The position numbers and the translations under genes are program-made. From Lycorma delicatula (Eukaryota > Arthropoda > Insecta > Hemiptera > Fulgoridae), in NCBI RefSeq assembly GCF_047948215.1, contig NC_134457.1, forward strand, positions 89,476,898-89,540,897: DNA of 64,000 nt. Direction: 5' to 3'. How positions within the stretch are numbered: position 1 is the stretch's first letter; every line of letters starts with the position of its first letter. Under the pieces are notes generated by a model. The model made no database searches and was not told the DNA's origin. It saw only the letters and a program-made list of their open reading frames with translations. This document shows, piece by piece, positions 25,952-36,589 of the stretch.

Positions 25952-26616
25952 TTTATAAATAAAAATGTAAATGTTCGGTTTTCAAAATCTTAAATCTCGA
26001 AAGTTCTCCACCGATTGCTTCGAAATGTTGACCCATTGTTGTATTCGAATACGCGCGTGTTTTTAGGTATACCTACTATTTATATACCTAAGATGTCACA
26101 CCTGTGACAGATAGAAACATACTTTTTTTTTAAATAGCGCTATCTGTTGGACGTAAAAGCAACACACGCTATACTAAATATTTTACGATTCCATTTCAGT
26201 GTTTACGATATTATGTCCGCTATAGACTAAAAAACTAGTGGACCGATTTACGCGCGGGGAAAAAGGGAGATAGGGAAAAATCGGAAAAGGGAGGAAACGA
26301 AAAAGGCTAAAGGAAAGAAGGGGAAAGTGGAAAAAAGAGAAAGGGGGAAACGGGGAAAAGAAAAAAGGAAATGGAAAGGGGAAAAGATGAAAAAGAAAAG
26401 GTGAAATTGGTGAAGAGGAAGGGGTAAAGGAGAAATAAGGGAAATATAAATGAGGGAAGGAGAAGTAAAGGGGAAAGGGAATGTGGAAAAAATTAAAATG
26501 GGAAAAGGAAAAGGGGGAAAAAGGAAAGGAGAAAGGGTAAAAGGAAAAGGTTAAATTTTATAAAGTACCGTAATGTTCATTTTGTTAACATTTTATCAAA
26601 CTTTCAATTGTGTTCA

Positions 26617-26647
<31 letters not shown>

Positions 26648-26687
26648 CTCAAATCTAGCAATAGCGAAGGATTGCCGGGTCTGCTGG
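25952..26687 (+). mobile_element. Short Helitron-like element (non-autonomous)
   Basis: The 5' end 'a|tttataaataaaaatg' is a decayed form of the TCTATATAAATAAAAATG seen at 52590. The 3' end is the hairpin GCAAT-agcgaagg-ATTGC (26658-26675) followed by CTGCTGG|T. This fits 5' T(C), 3' CTRR and A/T insertion. After about 300 bases of conserved sequence there is a nearly pure purine stretch (26255-26550, GGGAAA-like units), then (TA)n and the terminus. It encodes nothing. Relatives: 42290-42879 inverted, 52590-52765 partial. Confidence 0.7.
26255..26550 (+). repeat. Polypurine tract inside Helitron
   Basis: Almost only A and G on this strand, with units such as 'gggaaa' and 'ggaaaagg'. The inverted copy at 42295-42440 is the pyrimidine equivalent. 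It could form triplex or R-loop structures. Confidence 0.8.
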
Positions 26688-26733
26688 TTTTCAATAGAAA
26701 TAAACTTTCACTGAAACTTTAATTTGATGATTT

Positions 26734-26740
<7 letters not shown>

Positions 26741-26793
<53 letters not shown>
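26741..26793. repeat. (TA)n microsatellite
   Basis: About 50 bases of alternating AT. Confidence 0.95.
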
Positions 26794-26796
<3 letters not shown>

Positions 26797-27879
26797 GTAA
26801 TATATGTTATAACTATATATTACAATTATATTTTTATATATACTGACTACAAAACATGATATACGTGTAAAACATTATATTGTTATAATTTATATATTAA
26901 GTTAACTTGGAGCTAAGTTTGACTAAAGTTATCAAATGGAACCAATTTCAAAATAAATAAATATCTTTTGTGTAATTATTGTTTTGAAGTAACATCAAAA
27001 AAGAAGAAACAAATATAAAAAAGAAAGTAATGAATGGCAGTACAAAGTACAATTAATTAATAATGTTCATATTGTCTCTTTTATCGTGTGACGTGATATT
27101 TCACACGCAACGTTTTTATTCACTTTTTTTAATTTGATAAAATTCATGACAAATACTTATAATGTAATTATTCTATAAAAAAAGCTTAATGTATTAAATT
27201 ATTATTACTTTTTTTGTGAACGAGGCGTTATCTGGGTGGGAAAAAATTAAAAAAAAAAAAATCCTACCTTATCTGTGATTTAGATATCAATAAATCTTTA
27301 AATAAAGAAAGATATAAAAAACTATGTTTCAAAAATTATTAAATTTTTTAATGTTTCATCCTGTAAACTTAAATATATTTAGTTTTTTAAATTATTTTCT
27401 TAAGGCGGGTTTTCGTAGCGACCATCTCTATAAAGAAAAAGACTACACAATCTTCCTAGAAGGCCGAACATGAATTCCATCCAGCGTATATATCTGGCAA
27501 GATAGAGGAAATTATTCCGTAGCGGGCAGTAGTCTGAAGTAGTCTATGCCTTAACATCGTGTGAATTTGTGTAGTCTGAAATTTTAAAGTTTAATCAGCT
27601 CTTTAAATTTATTAAAAATTTTATTTAAATGTTCCACTCTTTATTTTTTCTTTAATAGCTTGAGTTTCATTTTTATATTTTATTTTATGTACCGTTTTCA
27701 TCAGTGAAGAATGAATGATTGATAAATTTGTTCGTTGGACATTTAATTTTATGAGACTTGAAAGATGGAGAGTTTGAAGATTAAGAAACTAAATTTCTCA
27801 TCTGGGAAGCTGCATTGAAATCGTGGTCTAAGTCGAACACCGTGGAACGATTCTGTATTGTAGTTACAGAGCTCTTTGA
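26794..27879. other. AT-rich DNA, nothing recognised
   Basis: No gene or element end could be identified. Confidence 0.45.
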
Positions 27880-28180
27880 TCCACTGGGTTGGTCTAGTGG
27901 TAAACGCGTCTTCGCAAATCAGCTGATTTCATATTCGAGAGTTCGAACGCTCAAATCCTAGTAAAGCCAGTCACTTTTATATGGATTTGAATACTAGATC
28001 GTGGATATCGGTGTTCTTTGGTGGTCGGGTGTCAATTAACCACACATCTCAGGAACGGTCGACCTGAAACGGTACAAGACTACACTTCATTTACATTCAT
28101 ACACATCATCCTCATTCATCCTCTGAAGTAATACCTTACGGTGGTTCTGGAGGCTAAACAGAAAAAAAAGAAGAAGAAGG
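27880..28180 (+). repeat. tRNA-derived SINE, family A, copy 1
   Basis: The head has GGTTGGTCTAGTGGTAAACG (box A) and 'gagttcgaacgctc' (box B, 27939-27952). The body ('gtgttctttggtggtcgggt', 'ggtcgacctgaaacggtaca') and tail 'catcctctgaagtaatacc' plus 'ggaggctaaacag' match the copy at 49295-49566. It ends in an A-rich tail with GAA repeats. The tail lies against a transposase relic. Confidence 0.85.
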
Positions 28181-28181
28181 T

Positions 28182-28500
28182 ACCTCCTAAAAGGAAGTGA
28201 GAGAACGTCAAATGTGGAGAGCGTGGTAGTCAGTCCATTGCAGATCTTCTAAACAATATTAGTTCATCAAAAATGTTCCTTAAAATTTGCATCTCAGCTC
28301 TATGGCAAATAGCTCTATCATGAGCCATTTGGTCAATGGACAAGTTCCCAATAGAGAACTTCTCCATCTATTTTCGGATATCGTTCTCCATTGACCGTTA
28401 CTATCACCATTATCATTTTCGAAGAAGAACGATCGAATGATACCCTGCGGTGTTAGTCCCCACCAAACGTGTGATTGAGAGGGTGCAATTCATGCTGCCA
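28182..28500 (-). pseudogene. Tc1/mariner-like transposase relic 3, C-terminal part
   Basis: The minus strand reads VWWGLTPQGIIRSFFFENDN, then in another frame VTVNGERYPKIDGE, then HDRAICHRAEMQ and LPRSPHLTF. These are the family's VTVWCGxxxxGIIGPFFFE, VTVNGERY, QDGATCHTA and WPPRSPDLT blocks in order. The N-terminal part of the same gene continues at 30753 after an inserted LINE. The final C-terminus is cut off by the SINE at 28180. Confidence 0.8.
28489..28500. repeat. Target-site duplication, left copy
   Basis: TTCATGCTGCCA, repeated exactly at 30753-30764 on the far side of the R1-like LINE. Confidence 0.85.
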
Positions 28501-30752
28501 TCATTGAAATTAATCCCTTACAGTACCGTTGGTGGGAAAGTAAGACCTAATCCCGGTGAGGGATCCTTTTGGGGGTTCCCCATTAGAGGCAGCTTGGCAG
28601 GCTGTTCCTGGGGTGCTTACGCCGGGGTTGCTTTCCGACTTGTTGGAAGGTGGCTTTTGTGAGGGTGCTCTTAAAATCAGGAAAGAATCTGACTGAGGTC
28701 AGCAGTTATCGACCCATCAGCCTCTTGCCGGTTGTCGGCAAGTTGCTTGAAAGGTTGGTTGTGGAACGGCTCTGGGAAAACATCGATATGAACTCGATTC
28801 TAAATCGGGGCCAGTATGGCTTCATGAATGGGATTGGCACCGAGGATTGCATCTTAAATGTTCTTGCCGAGGTGGACTGTAAATAAATATGTTCTGACAA
28901 TTTTTATTGACATAGAGGTAACATTTCCTTCCTTGTGTTGGAGTTCTGTTCTCTTTGAGTTGGAACGCCGCAATGTTCCCATAGCCCTGCAGGCTGTAGT
29001 ACGTGACTACCTGTCTGATCGCACGGCTCTGTTTAAGGATGCACACCTAGTTGTGAAAAAGTCCGTCACTAGGAGAAGCCCGCAGGCCTCCGTTCTCGGT
29101 CCCTTGCTGTGGAACCTGGTATTCGACGGATTTTTGGGACTGACATTCCCGGGAGGGGTCACGGCCCAGGCTTTCGTCGAAGGCTAACTGTCTCCTGTTA
29201 GTTTGTAGTAACTCACGACCGCAGCTAGAAGACCGAGTGCAGACGGCTTTGTCAACTACAGAGGGCTGGATAGACATTCAAAATTTAAAGATTTCTGTGC
29301 CCAAGACGAAGTTTATGCTTCTCAAGGGTGCAGACAAATTATCATACAGTCGTAACCCCCGTATTAAGTATAAAGGCTGTGTATTCAGCTGAGTTCGAGT
29401 TCAAACAAACAACCTAGTTGTTTTGTTTGATGAGAAGTTGCTGTTTAGCAACTACATTAGGCAAGTAGCGGCGGACCCTGTCTCTGTGATGCACACGCTT
29501 AGGAGGATCGATCAAAAGGATTACGGGCTGTCGGGCCGTCATTTGTTTTTGGTGTATCGAGGTGTCTTCAAATGTATGACCTCTACGCGGCGTCCGTTTG
29601 AGCGCATAGGTTGGAAAGAAATCGAGCACTTATTCAAAATTTAAGGAGTACCAGCGCAAAGCCTTAATTGTATGTACTAGTGTTTTTAAAACAATCTCCT
29701 ACGAGGTTACCACTGTAGTGGGAAAGGCTCTCCCAATTGATTTAGTGGTGAAAGTTCGGGCTGCCATGTGGAAATTGCGAAGAGGCAGGGAGGCCGATAT
29801 ATGTGTGTGGGATGTGGTTTCGAGCCGGAGCCGGATGTGTACCGGAGCGGTACGGTGATCTCAATGCATCGTTTCTAAATTTCGAACAGTTGCCCACCTC
29901 CCGCCCGCGGAGGAGGCTTTACAGCCTTCCGATGGAAGCATGGCAGTAAGAATGGCACGCCACGCCTAAACGAAGGTCTGCCTGGCAGCTGATGAGCTGT
30001 GCATCTGCGGGGAGGTCCAGTCGAGCGAACACATGATGTTCGACTGCCCAGCTCTTGGGAGGAGTCAGAACTCAGGCCACCTTGGAACTTAGAGGTCAAG
30101 GGGAAAATTGGCCGCTCACAATCGGTAAGTCAATGTGGCGAGAGCCGCATTGTCGGACCGTATGGGAGTTCCTTGATGCGGTTGCTTTGTTTAACCGACA
30201 TCTGTAGTTTACCTAAGGGAAAAGACTCCTACCGCACTGCTGTAGGAAGCTATTCGAGAGATATGGTTGGCTATCAGCCAGATTAAGGCTCCAAGCGCTG
30301 TAATGGTGGACAGGAACTTGCTGGCATTCAGCGGTCTAGGCGTGGCAGCGAATTGCTGTCTTTGACGAGATAAATTTAATTATTGATAGTCATATATGTT
30401 TTAGCAGTTCACGGGGTGCGCCTACCCATTTTAGTGATATATGACAAGTGAGCGATGGGACACGCAAACGAGTGGTGTATGGTACCACGCTTATTCCAGT
30501 TTAGCTCTAGGAGCTAGTTTCGCTAAACTGATTCGAGGTTCAGTAGCCGTTTGTGGCACAGACATTCGGTCTTATGCTTTAGGCCGACCGAATGGGGTGG
30601 TAGCGGGAGAAATGCCAAGCAAACCAATATGTATAAGCAAGGCATAAAGACCGAGTTCCGGTGAGGGGATTCTTTGGAGTCCCCTCATTAGAGACACGGC
30701 CGAGTTTATGTTTAGTTACGGATCCGGCTCCGGATGGCGGGGGAAAAAAAAT
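28501..30752 (+). mobile_element. R1-like LINE inserted in transposase, 3' poly(A)
   Basis: A 2.25-kb non-LTR element is flanked by a 12-bp target-site duplication and ends in a short poly(A) at 30744-30751. The reverse-transcriptase part runs from about 28622: GCFPTCW-like start, SSYRPISLLPVVGKLLERL, LNRGQYGFMNGIGTEDC, then after a frameshift KYVLTIFIDI, FELERRNVPIALQAVV and SVLGPLLWNLVFDG. The catalytic YADD position reads FVEG followed by a frameshift. Later parts include DRVQTALSTTEGWIDIQ and VLFDEKLLFSNYIRQ (start near 29420). At 29994-30050 a C-terminal ELCICGEVQSSEHMMFDC keeps the Cys-x-Cys...His...Cys pattern of R1-type ORF2. Several frameshifts and stops make it dead. The ORF1, endonuclease and early RT are missing (5' truncation or internal deletion). 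Confidence 0.82.
28538..28600 (+). repeat. Copy of LINE 3' motif at the 5' end of the element
   Basis: 'cccggtgagggatcctttt' followed by 'ttccccattagaggca' closely resembles 30658-30695 ('ccggtgaggggattcttt' ... 'tcccctcattagagac'), so the same motif sits near both ends of the inserted LINE. Confidence 0.65.
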
Positions 30753-30764
30753 TTCATGCTGCCA
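30753..30764. repeat. Target-site duplication, right copy
   Basis: TTCATGCTGCCA, identical to 28489-28500. Confidence 0.85.
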
Positions 30765-31270
30765 CATAACTCTTAAATTTTTGGTACTCCAAATTGTACA
30801 GTTCCGTCTATTTACAAAACTGTTGAGGTGGAAGTGGGCTTCATCGGACATAATCAGATGGTGAAAAAGCAGTTTTCTCCTTAGCCAGTTTTTGAAATCG
30901 GACTCTATAATTCAGCTGTTGCGGATAATTTGTAGGTTTTATTTTTTGTACCTGTTGAATTTTGTGTTGGAAAAGGTGTAATCCGTGTAAAATGCGCTGC
31001 AGCAACGTGAGTTGCGAAATTGAGTAGTTCGTTCTGGGTCGTCGTCTCTGATATATTTTCGTCACTTTCTCGCATACGTACCACGTTCACCTCTATCCTA
31101 GCTGACCGGGATCTCCCTAAACGTGGAAGGTCAATTACTGAACCCTGGTACCGGAAACGACCCATTAAGCGAGGAATCATTGAATTTTCTTCATCGATTC
31201 CAAGGGCGCAACTCGAATGTTAAAATGTTGACAATATGCTCGCTGTTTTCTAACAATTGAATGTTTGTTT
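30753..31270 (-). pseudogene. Tc1/mariner-like transposase relic 3, N-terminal part
   Basis: The minus strand reads GSVIDLPRLGRSRSARIEVN (linker to the helix-turn-helix), then after a frameshift ISQLTL and LLQRILHGLHLF, KIQQVQKIKPTNYPQQLNY, and MSDEAHFHLNSFVNRRNCTI. These are the successive HTH, ILxxxLHLxPYKIQxVQ and SDEAHFHLxGxVNxxNxRxW blocks, carrying the second catalytic acidic residue. The frame is cut at MWQHE by the LINE at 30752 and resumes at 28500. Several stops and shifts are present. Confidence 0.82.
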
Positions 31271-34200
31271 TCAAAGTAAAACTAAACGACTTTGATGCGG
31301 GTGAATTTTTCCGTGGTGAATTTTCCACAACTTCTAAACCGAAAAAAAAATTAATAAAAATGTTGTTACCGGTCCAAACCCCGTCGTGACTTACGCGTCA
31401 CCTGTGTTTTGTGTTGCTGAATTTTTTTCTTTTTAAGCTATTTTTGTTGTTTTTATTTATTATTTTGAACCATTCTTGATTTTTTTTTTAATACTAAATT
31501 ATTCTTTGAATGCTAAATTATAGTAAATAAAGTGCGTTATAATAATAACATTATAATAAAAATAACATTTCTTTGCTTTTTTTTAAATTTTTTGACCTTA
31601 ATTCAAATGGTTTTTAAGATGTAATGGAGGTTTAATTTAAAAAAAATTAATTTACATATTTAAAAAAACAAGTTTATATTATGTTTACTGGTTTTGATGT
31701 AGTTTATGAGAATCTTTGATTCTGGATTTGCTTTTTTTCTTAATTTATTTGTATTTTATAATATTTGCATAATAAATTTGCGTCAGCGTTTGCGTGACTA
31801 CGCTATTTATATTATTTCGTACAAGATCTATATTCCCATGAATTATGTTTTGCATATATATATGTTTTTTTTAGTTAATGATTTTCCTGATGTAGATGTA
31901 AAGAGGTTTTAATTTTTTCAATTATTTTTCTTCATTAAAGCATAATTTATTTTTCATTTTATTTAAATGAATCTCGTCCATGTCCATTTTTACGTAAAGG
32001 TAAATAAATTACGTCACTATTGCTATATAAATTACATATATTTTTTTATAATTTCCTTAAGAGATAAAGGTAAGAATATTGTTTTGTAAAATAATTAACA
32101 TCATCCTAGAATTTAGAATGCTTTTAAATCCAGAAAAATTCGGGCGTGTTTGTATTGTAAAAATGAGAAAAAGTTCTAATTAAAAAAAAAAATCATATTT
32201 CAGTAATACGCAAATTTATGTCGATATACCAGAACATTGCCGATACAATTACGATTAAATTAAATTGTTACTTTTTAGATTGGGTACTGTTAACGCTCTT
32301 GATTTAACTCGATAATTATTTAATACTTAATAATTATTTATAATAATCTATAATTTTATAAATTATAGTATAATTTATTGATAATAAAAATTAGTTTTTA
32401 ATAATTATTATTCAGAGTAATTTTTCTCTTTGTATGAATGAGAAATGCCTGTCGGCATATCGTAATAGGAAGCATGAAAAAGTTCGCCAAAACAATTTCA
32501 TGAGGATCGCGTTATGAAGCGAACCTTGACTTTCACTACTCAACCTAAGGCATGAATGTACTGCCTCTGTTACGTTTGCGCGCACTCACATGCAAATACT
32601 CTCATAAATCCAAAGAGTGTGAATGAAATGAAAGAACATAGAATAGAATTTGTGCGTCACCTGTACTGATTTGAATGCATATTAAACTAATAACCACGAT
32701 GAAAAAATATTTCTACCTGTATTAAAATATTAATTTAGCTTCATAGTAAAAGAGTTTATTGTTATTATTTTCTTTTTTTTATAAATGATGATTAAAAATT
32801 GAAGCTTGTGAGTGGAAATTGGAAATGGAAATTTTGTAGCGTTGAAAAATATCGTGCCTATCCAGGATTCGCACTCGGGATAGTTCTATTGTAAAGCTAA
32901 GACCACTCTGCCACAGATCGGTATTTTGAAGCTGAATCTTATAGATTTATGAAAAAAACGTACTTTCTCCAAAATAATAATTTGCAATTTTTAGTTTGTT
33001 TACTAAAACTTACAACTTTAGCAATTTATTTGATGTGCATTTGCGTGTCTCCCAAACAAGTCATCGGTCTAAATAAATACCCAATTTATTTGGCCTTAAC
33101 GTTTTGTAGAATCGGTAAAAATTTTACTATAATTATTATGTTTAACGTGTCGGATTACAATGCCAGTATGATTTTGGAAGTAAAGGATGTGCGTTAAAAA
33201 CAGAAAAAAAATGTTGCGATAATACAGAAGCGGAAATACTTCTGTTATCATTATTTTATTATTGTTGGAGAAAAGAAAAGCAAAACGACGACTAGTTATT
33301 GAGGTAAGATCAGAGAGATTCGTTTCTATAATTAAGTATCCGAAGTACATTATTATAGAAATATGAAAAGTCGAAGACGAATCTTATCTTATCTTACCCC
33401 GGTGTCAAATTTCTGTTGAATATGAAAGAAAAACATTCGAGAACCTACATATTATCAGAAGAAAGTTTTGTAATAAATATCAGGTATATAATGAAAAGAA
33501 ATAATTAAGTTATTAATTTTTTATATTTACTACTTTCAAAAATATCAGTTTAGTTAAAAATATAAAGAAAATAAATAAAGATTACTGAAATTATAAAACA
33601 AAAATAACGTTATATTTGGTAATACAAACCTACAAATATGCAACCATGAATCGTGCGTAATGGCAAAGGGTTCGGGCAGTCATGTTCATTCATCTGATCG
33701 GTTAAAAACCGCTAGGCGGCGCTTACTGTTGTATATATCTTGATAAACGAGTCAACCCTTTTTCATTATGTTGCAAAACAATTGAATGATGTTATCAGTT
33801 CAACAAACTGTTCGGTCAAAACAGCTGTTTGTGTGTCATTGGTTTAAGAGTTTTAGGTAGGTACTGTAATATAATAGGATAGGTTGGAATTTTTGTGATT
33901 GCATAATATTTCTGTTTTCAGTGAAAATTGCTGCTGTTAGTTTTTACGATACTGGAAAGTCATATTTTTATGTATGGAGAATAGAAATGGAGGTATAATA
34001 TTTTTTGCGATATTCCAGCATGAATTATTAGTGATAATTGTTTTTTTTTTAACCATATATAAAATTCTTTAAAAAGGTTTACTAAAATTATATTTCAATT
34101 TGAGTTATGATTTATTTTATGGCGTTTTGTGAAATATTTTTGAATATTATTCAGAATTTTTATATAATATTAAAAATATAATGCAGATAAGCCATAGAAA

Positions 34201-34540
34201 TTAGATTAAAAAAGTTGTATTAAGATATTAATCTCAACAAATTTGACTACTTTCCTATGTGAAGTTTTCCTCGTTTTGTACATTTTAGATGAAAAATAAA
34301 AGTATAAGTAGAAAAAATCATAGAGGTAGTGCAGTTATTGTATCTTATCTAATTTATTGTCGTTATGAAATGTGTTATCGTAGTTCGCTATATAAAAAAA
34401 TAATTGTTCATTCTATTTATAATTAGTTTATTCATTTCAAAACTTTTAAAGAAACCTTTTTTGTTTCAAATTTCTTTTTCATTCTAATTATTCTGGAGTA
34501 ATAACAATTTAACAAGTTATTGCTTCTAAATATCCTAAAC
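31271..34540. other. AT-rich DNA with one SINE; otherwise unrecognised
   Basis: Apart from the tRNA-like head at 32850-32922, nothing could be assigned. 32440-32640 and 33640-33870 are GC-richer patches without identifiable frames. Confidence 0.45.
32850..32922 (-). repeat. tRNA-derived SINE head
   Basis: The minus strand reads GATCTGTGGCAGAGTGGTCT (box A) and CGAGTGCGAATCCTGG (box B) at normal spacing. Confidence 0.65.
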
Positions 34541-34560
34541 CAGTGATTTTCAACCTTTTT
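34541..34560 (+). repeat. hAT-type terminal inverted repeat (left)
   Basis: CAGTGATTTTCAACCTTTTT resembles the CAGTGGTTCTCAACCTTTTT ends of hAT elements. A candidate 8-bp duplication (TCCTAAAC) precedes it, but the right end was not found. Confidence 0.55.
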
Positions 34561-34857
34561 AGCTCCACGACTCCCAATAAGTGAAAAAAAAAAAAAATGA
34601 ATACTTCGCGACAAAATGAGACCTAGTTAAAACTATTTAACTACCTTGATAGCGACGGGTATGAACATGCATGTGTGAAGCGTACAAACATGAGTAATTT
34701 ACAGGTTCCAACTTGATGTGTACGTGCTCCTTGTAATTTGGTCTGCTTCCATATTCGCTGCGAGAGCGTCATGTTCGAACGTAAAAAAAATTCTGTGGAC
34801 CGAGTATATCCCGGAATGTAAAAATGATTTCTCGAAGAGATCCCTGGCGTACGGGCA

Positions 34858-35312
34858 GTGGAACCCGTAGATATAGACCGAGTGGTTTCTCGAATGGCAC
34901 TGAGAAAGGCACCGAGGATTTACCAACTTGACCCAGATATTTTCTATCATCTGCTGCCTGTCATAAGAGACTCAGTTGGGGGTTGCTTTCCGACTTGTTG
35001 GAAGATAGCTTTGGTGAGGGTGCTCGTAAAATCAGTAAAGGATCCGAGTGAGATCAGAAGTTATCGACCCATAAACCTCTTGCCGGTAATCGGCAAGTTG
35101 CTTGAAAGACTGGTTGTGGAACGGCTCTGGGAAAACATCGATATGAACTCGCTTCTAAATCGAGGCCAGTATGGCTTCATGAAAGGGGTTGGCACCGAGA
35201 ATAGCGTCTTAAATGCTCTTGCCGAAGTGGAAGGCGCCGATTTTAAATATGTTTTGGCAATTTTTATTGACATAGCGGCAGCATTTTCTTCCTTGTGTTG
35301 ACGTTCTGTCCT
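34858..35312 (+). pseudogene. R1-like LINE fragment, copy 2
   Basis: Reverse-transcriptase N-terminal region: DIDRVVSRMALRKAPR, then FPTCWKIALVRVLVKSVKDP, IRSYRPINLLPVIGKLLERL, LNRGQYGFMKGVGTENS and DFKYVLAIFIDIAAAFSSLC, ending at a TGA. It is highly similar to 28622-28930. A segment between 'VIRDS' and 'FPTCW' is missing compared with related elements. Both ends are truncated; the insertion lies between the hAT terminus (34541) and hAT coding remains (35340). Confidence 0.8.
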
Positions 35313-35339
35313 CAATCCATAGTATTGAATTCATTTCGT

Positions 35340-35668
35340 GAACCGTTGTTGCAGCTGCTAAGTTACCAGTTGAGATTCACGACCGGTTCATCTAAGTGTC
35401 TGCCGATAAAACGTTACAACTACAATTTACACCTGAAGGTTTAATGATTATGGAATTATGGTATGAATATGACATAATGGAATTAAGTGATTATGGAAAT
35501 TTAATCGTAGAAGCATTTAAAATATTAATTCCTTTTACCTCTGTGAAAAGAGGTTTTTCGTCTATGGTTGCGCTAAAAACAAAATACGAATCGTCTTTTT
35601 GGCTTGAAAATATTTCTCTTTTGTGTGTTTGTAACATAAATCCACGTATAGAGAAACATAATATTTAA
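35340..35668 (+). pseudogene. hAT transposase C-terminal fragment
   Basis: A 90-codon frame (35396-35668) reads LSDYGNLIVEAFKILIPFTS, VKRGFSSMVALKTKYESSFW and NINPRIEKH. This is the hAT dimerisation region (AFKxLxPFxTTYLCExGFSxMxxIKTKYRxRL ... xRIEKL). Conserved Cys-Glu before GFS is replaced by Lys-Arg. Upstream catalytic and BED zinc-finger domains are absent. Confidence 0.75.
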
Positions 35669-36187
35669 AAATGAGGACAATAAATTATTTACCAAAAATA
35701 TTATTTTAATGTTTTTCTAGAAAATTCTACAATGTTCAGAATATTAGCTTTGAGAACGAAATTTATTAAAACTGATTTTTATGGTTTTATATTTTTGCTT
35801 TGCAAATGAGACTAAGTTTTAAGTATTATTTAATATAAGGTCATCATAAAAGGTTTCAGTAACTCAGATCAAGTTTTTAGGAACATTTTGAGAAATTATG
35901 TTGGTACCACTGAAAGCCACTACAAAACATTTGTGTAATAACAATTTTAACCACTGTATCAGTATCTGCGTTGTTATTGAGATATGTTTCTTTGTTTATT
36001 ATGTTTTCTGTTCAAGAAAAAGCACAGTGTGTTTCCTGTCATGTCGAATTGAAATCAACAGTTTTAATTCAATGTGCATTTTGATCTAGATATAAAAAAG
36101 AGCCGCACATAGAAACTATATACGATTCTCGTTAATTTTTCATACAAGTAGAATCTGTTCTCAAACCGAATTTTCGGTATCCGAAAA
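35669..36187. other. AT-rich DNA, nothing recognised
   Basis: The expected right hAT terminus was not seen here. Confidence 0.4.
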
Positions 36188-36525
36188 GTATTGAACGAAT
36201 TAGACAATCTACAATCAAAACTCCTACCAAATCTACCGCTCGTCAAAACTTCCCGTTACAAATTCCAAAAACAATCGTTCATAAATTTTTATGTAACGAT
36301 TACACTTATGTACATACAAAGTTCAGTTCTACAAGAAATGAAATCGTGTGATATAGAAAAACGTTTCCAGTTCGCTGTTGAGTTTTCAGGCAAAATTAAT
36401 GGAAACAAATCATTTTTAAATTATGTAATTTTTAGGATGAAGCTACTTTTCAACTTAATGACTGTATTAATAAACACGATGAATATGGGAATAGGGAATC
36501 TGAAAATCGGAGTGTAATTTAAAAA
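36188..36525 (+). pseudogene. Tc1/mariner-like transposase relic 4
   Basis: Frames read in turn RQNFPLQIPKTIVHKFLCND, VLQEMKSCDIEKRFQFAVEF, NKSFLNYVIF and (frame +1) DEATFQLNDCINKHDEYGNR, ESENRSV. These match a second subgroup of the same superfamily: RQxxRELQIPxTTVHKxL, LLQEIKxCDxEKRxxFAVxF, FLNYVIFSDEATFHLNGxVNKHNxRIWGSENP. Frameshifts occur, and the C-terminal half is missing. Confidence 0.75.
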
Positions 36526-36539
36526 AAAACCTCATTAAA

Positions 36540-36589
36540 GTTAATGTTTAGTGTGGTTTAATGAAAAATGAACCAAACCAAACATTAAC
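36540..36589. repeat. Imperfect inverted repeat
   Basis: Arms 36540-36558 and 36571-36589 (GTTAATGTTTAGTGTGGTT against GTTAATGTTTGGTTTGGTT) with a 12-base spacer. It follows the transposase relic directly and may be a product of its decay. Confidence 0.7.

Noticed and set aside
29875..30286. Overlapping frames on both strands
   Set aside because: Off-frame readings of the R1-like ORF2 C-terminus; the Cys-x-Cys...His...Cys frame starts at 29994.
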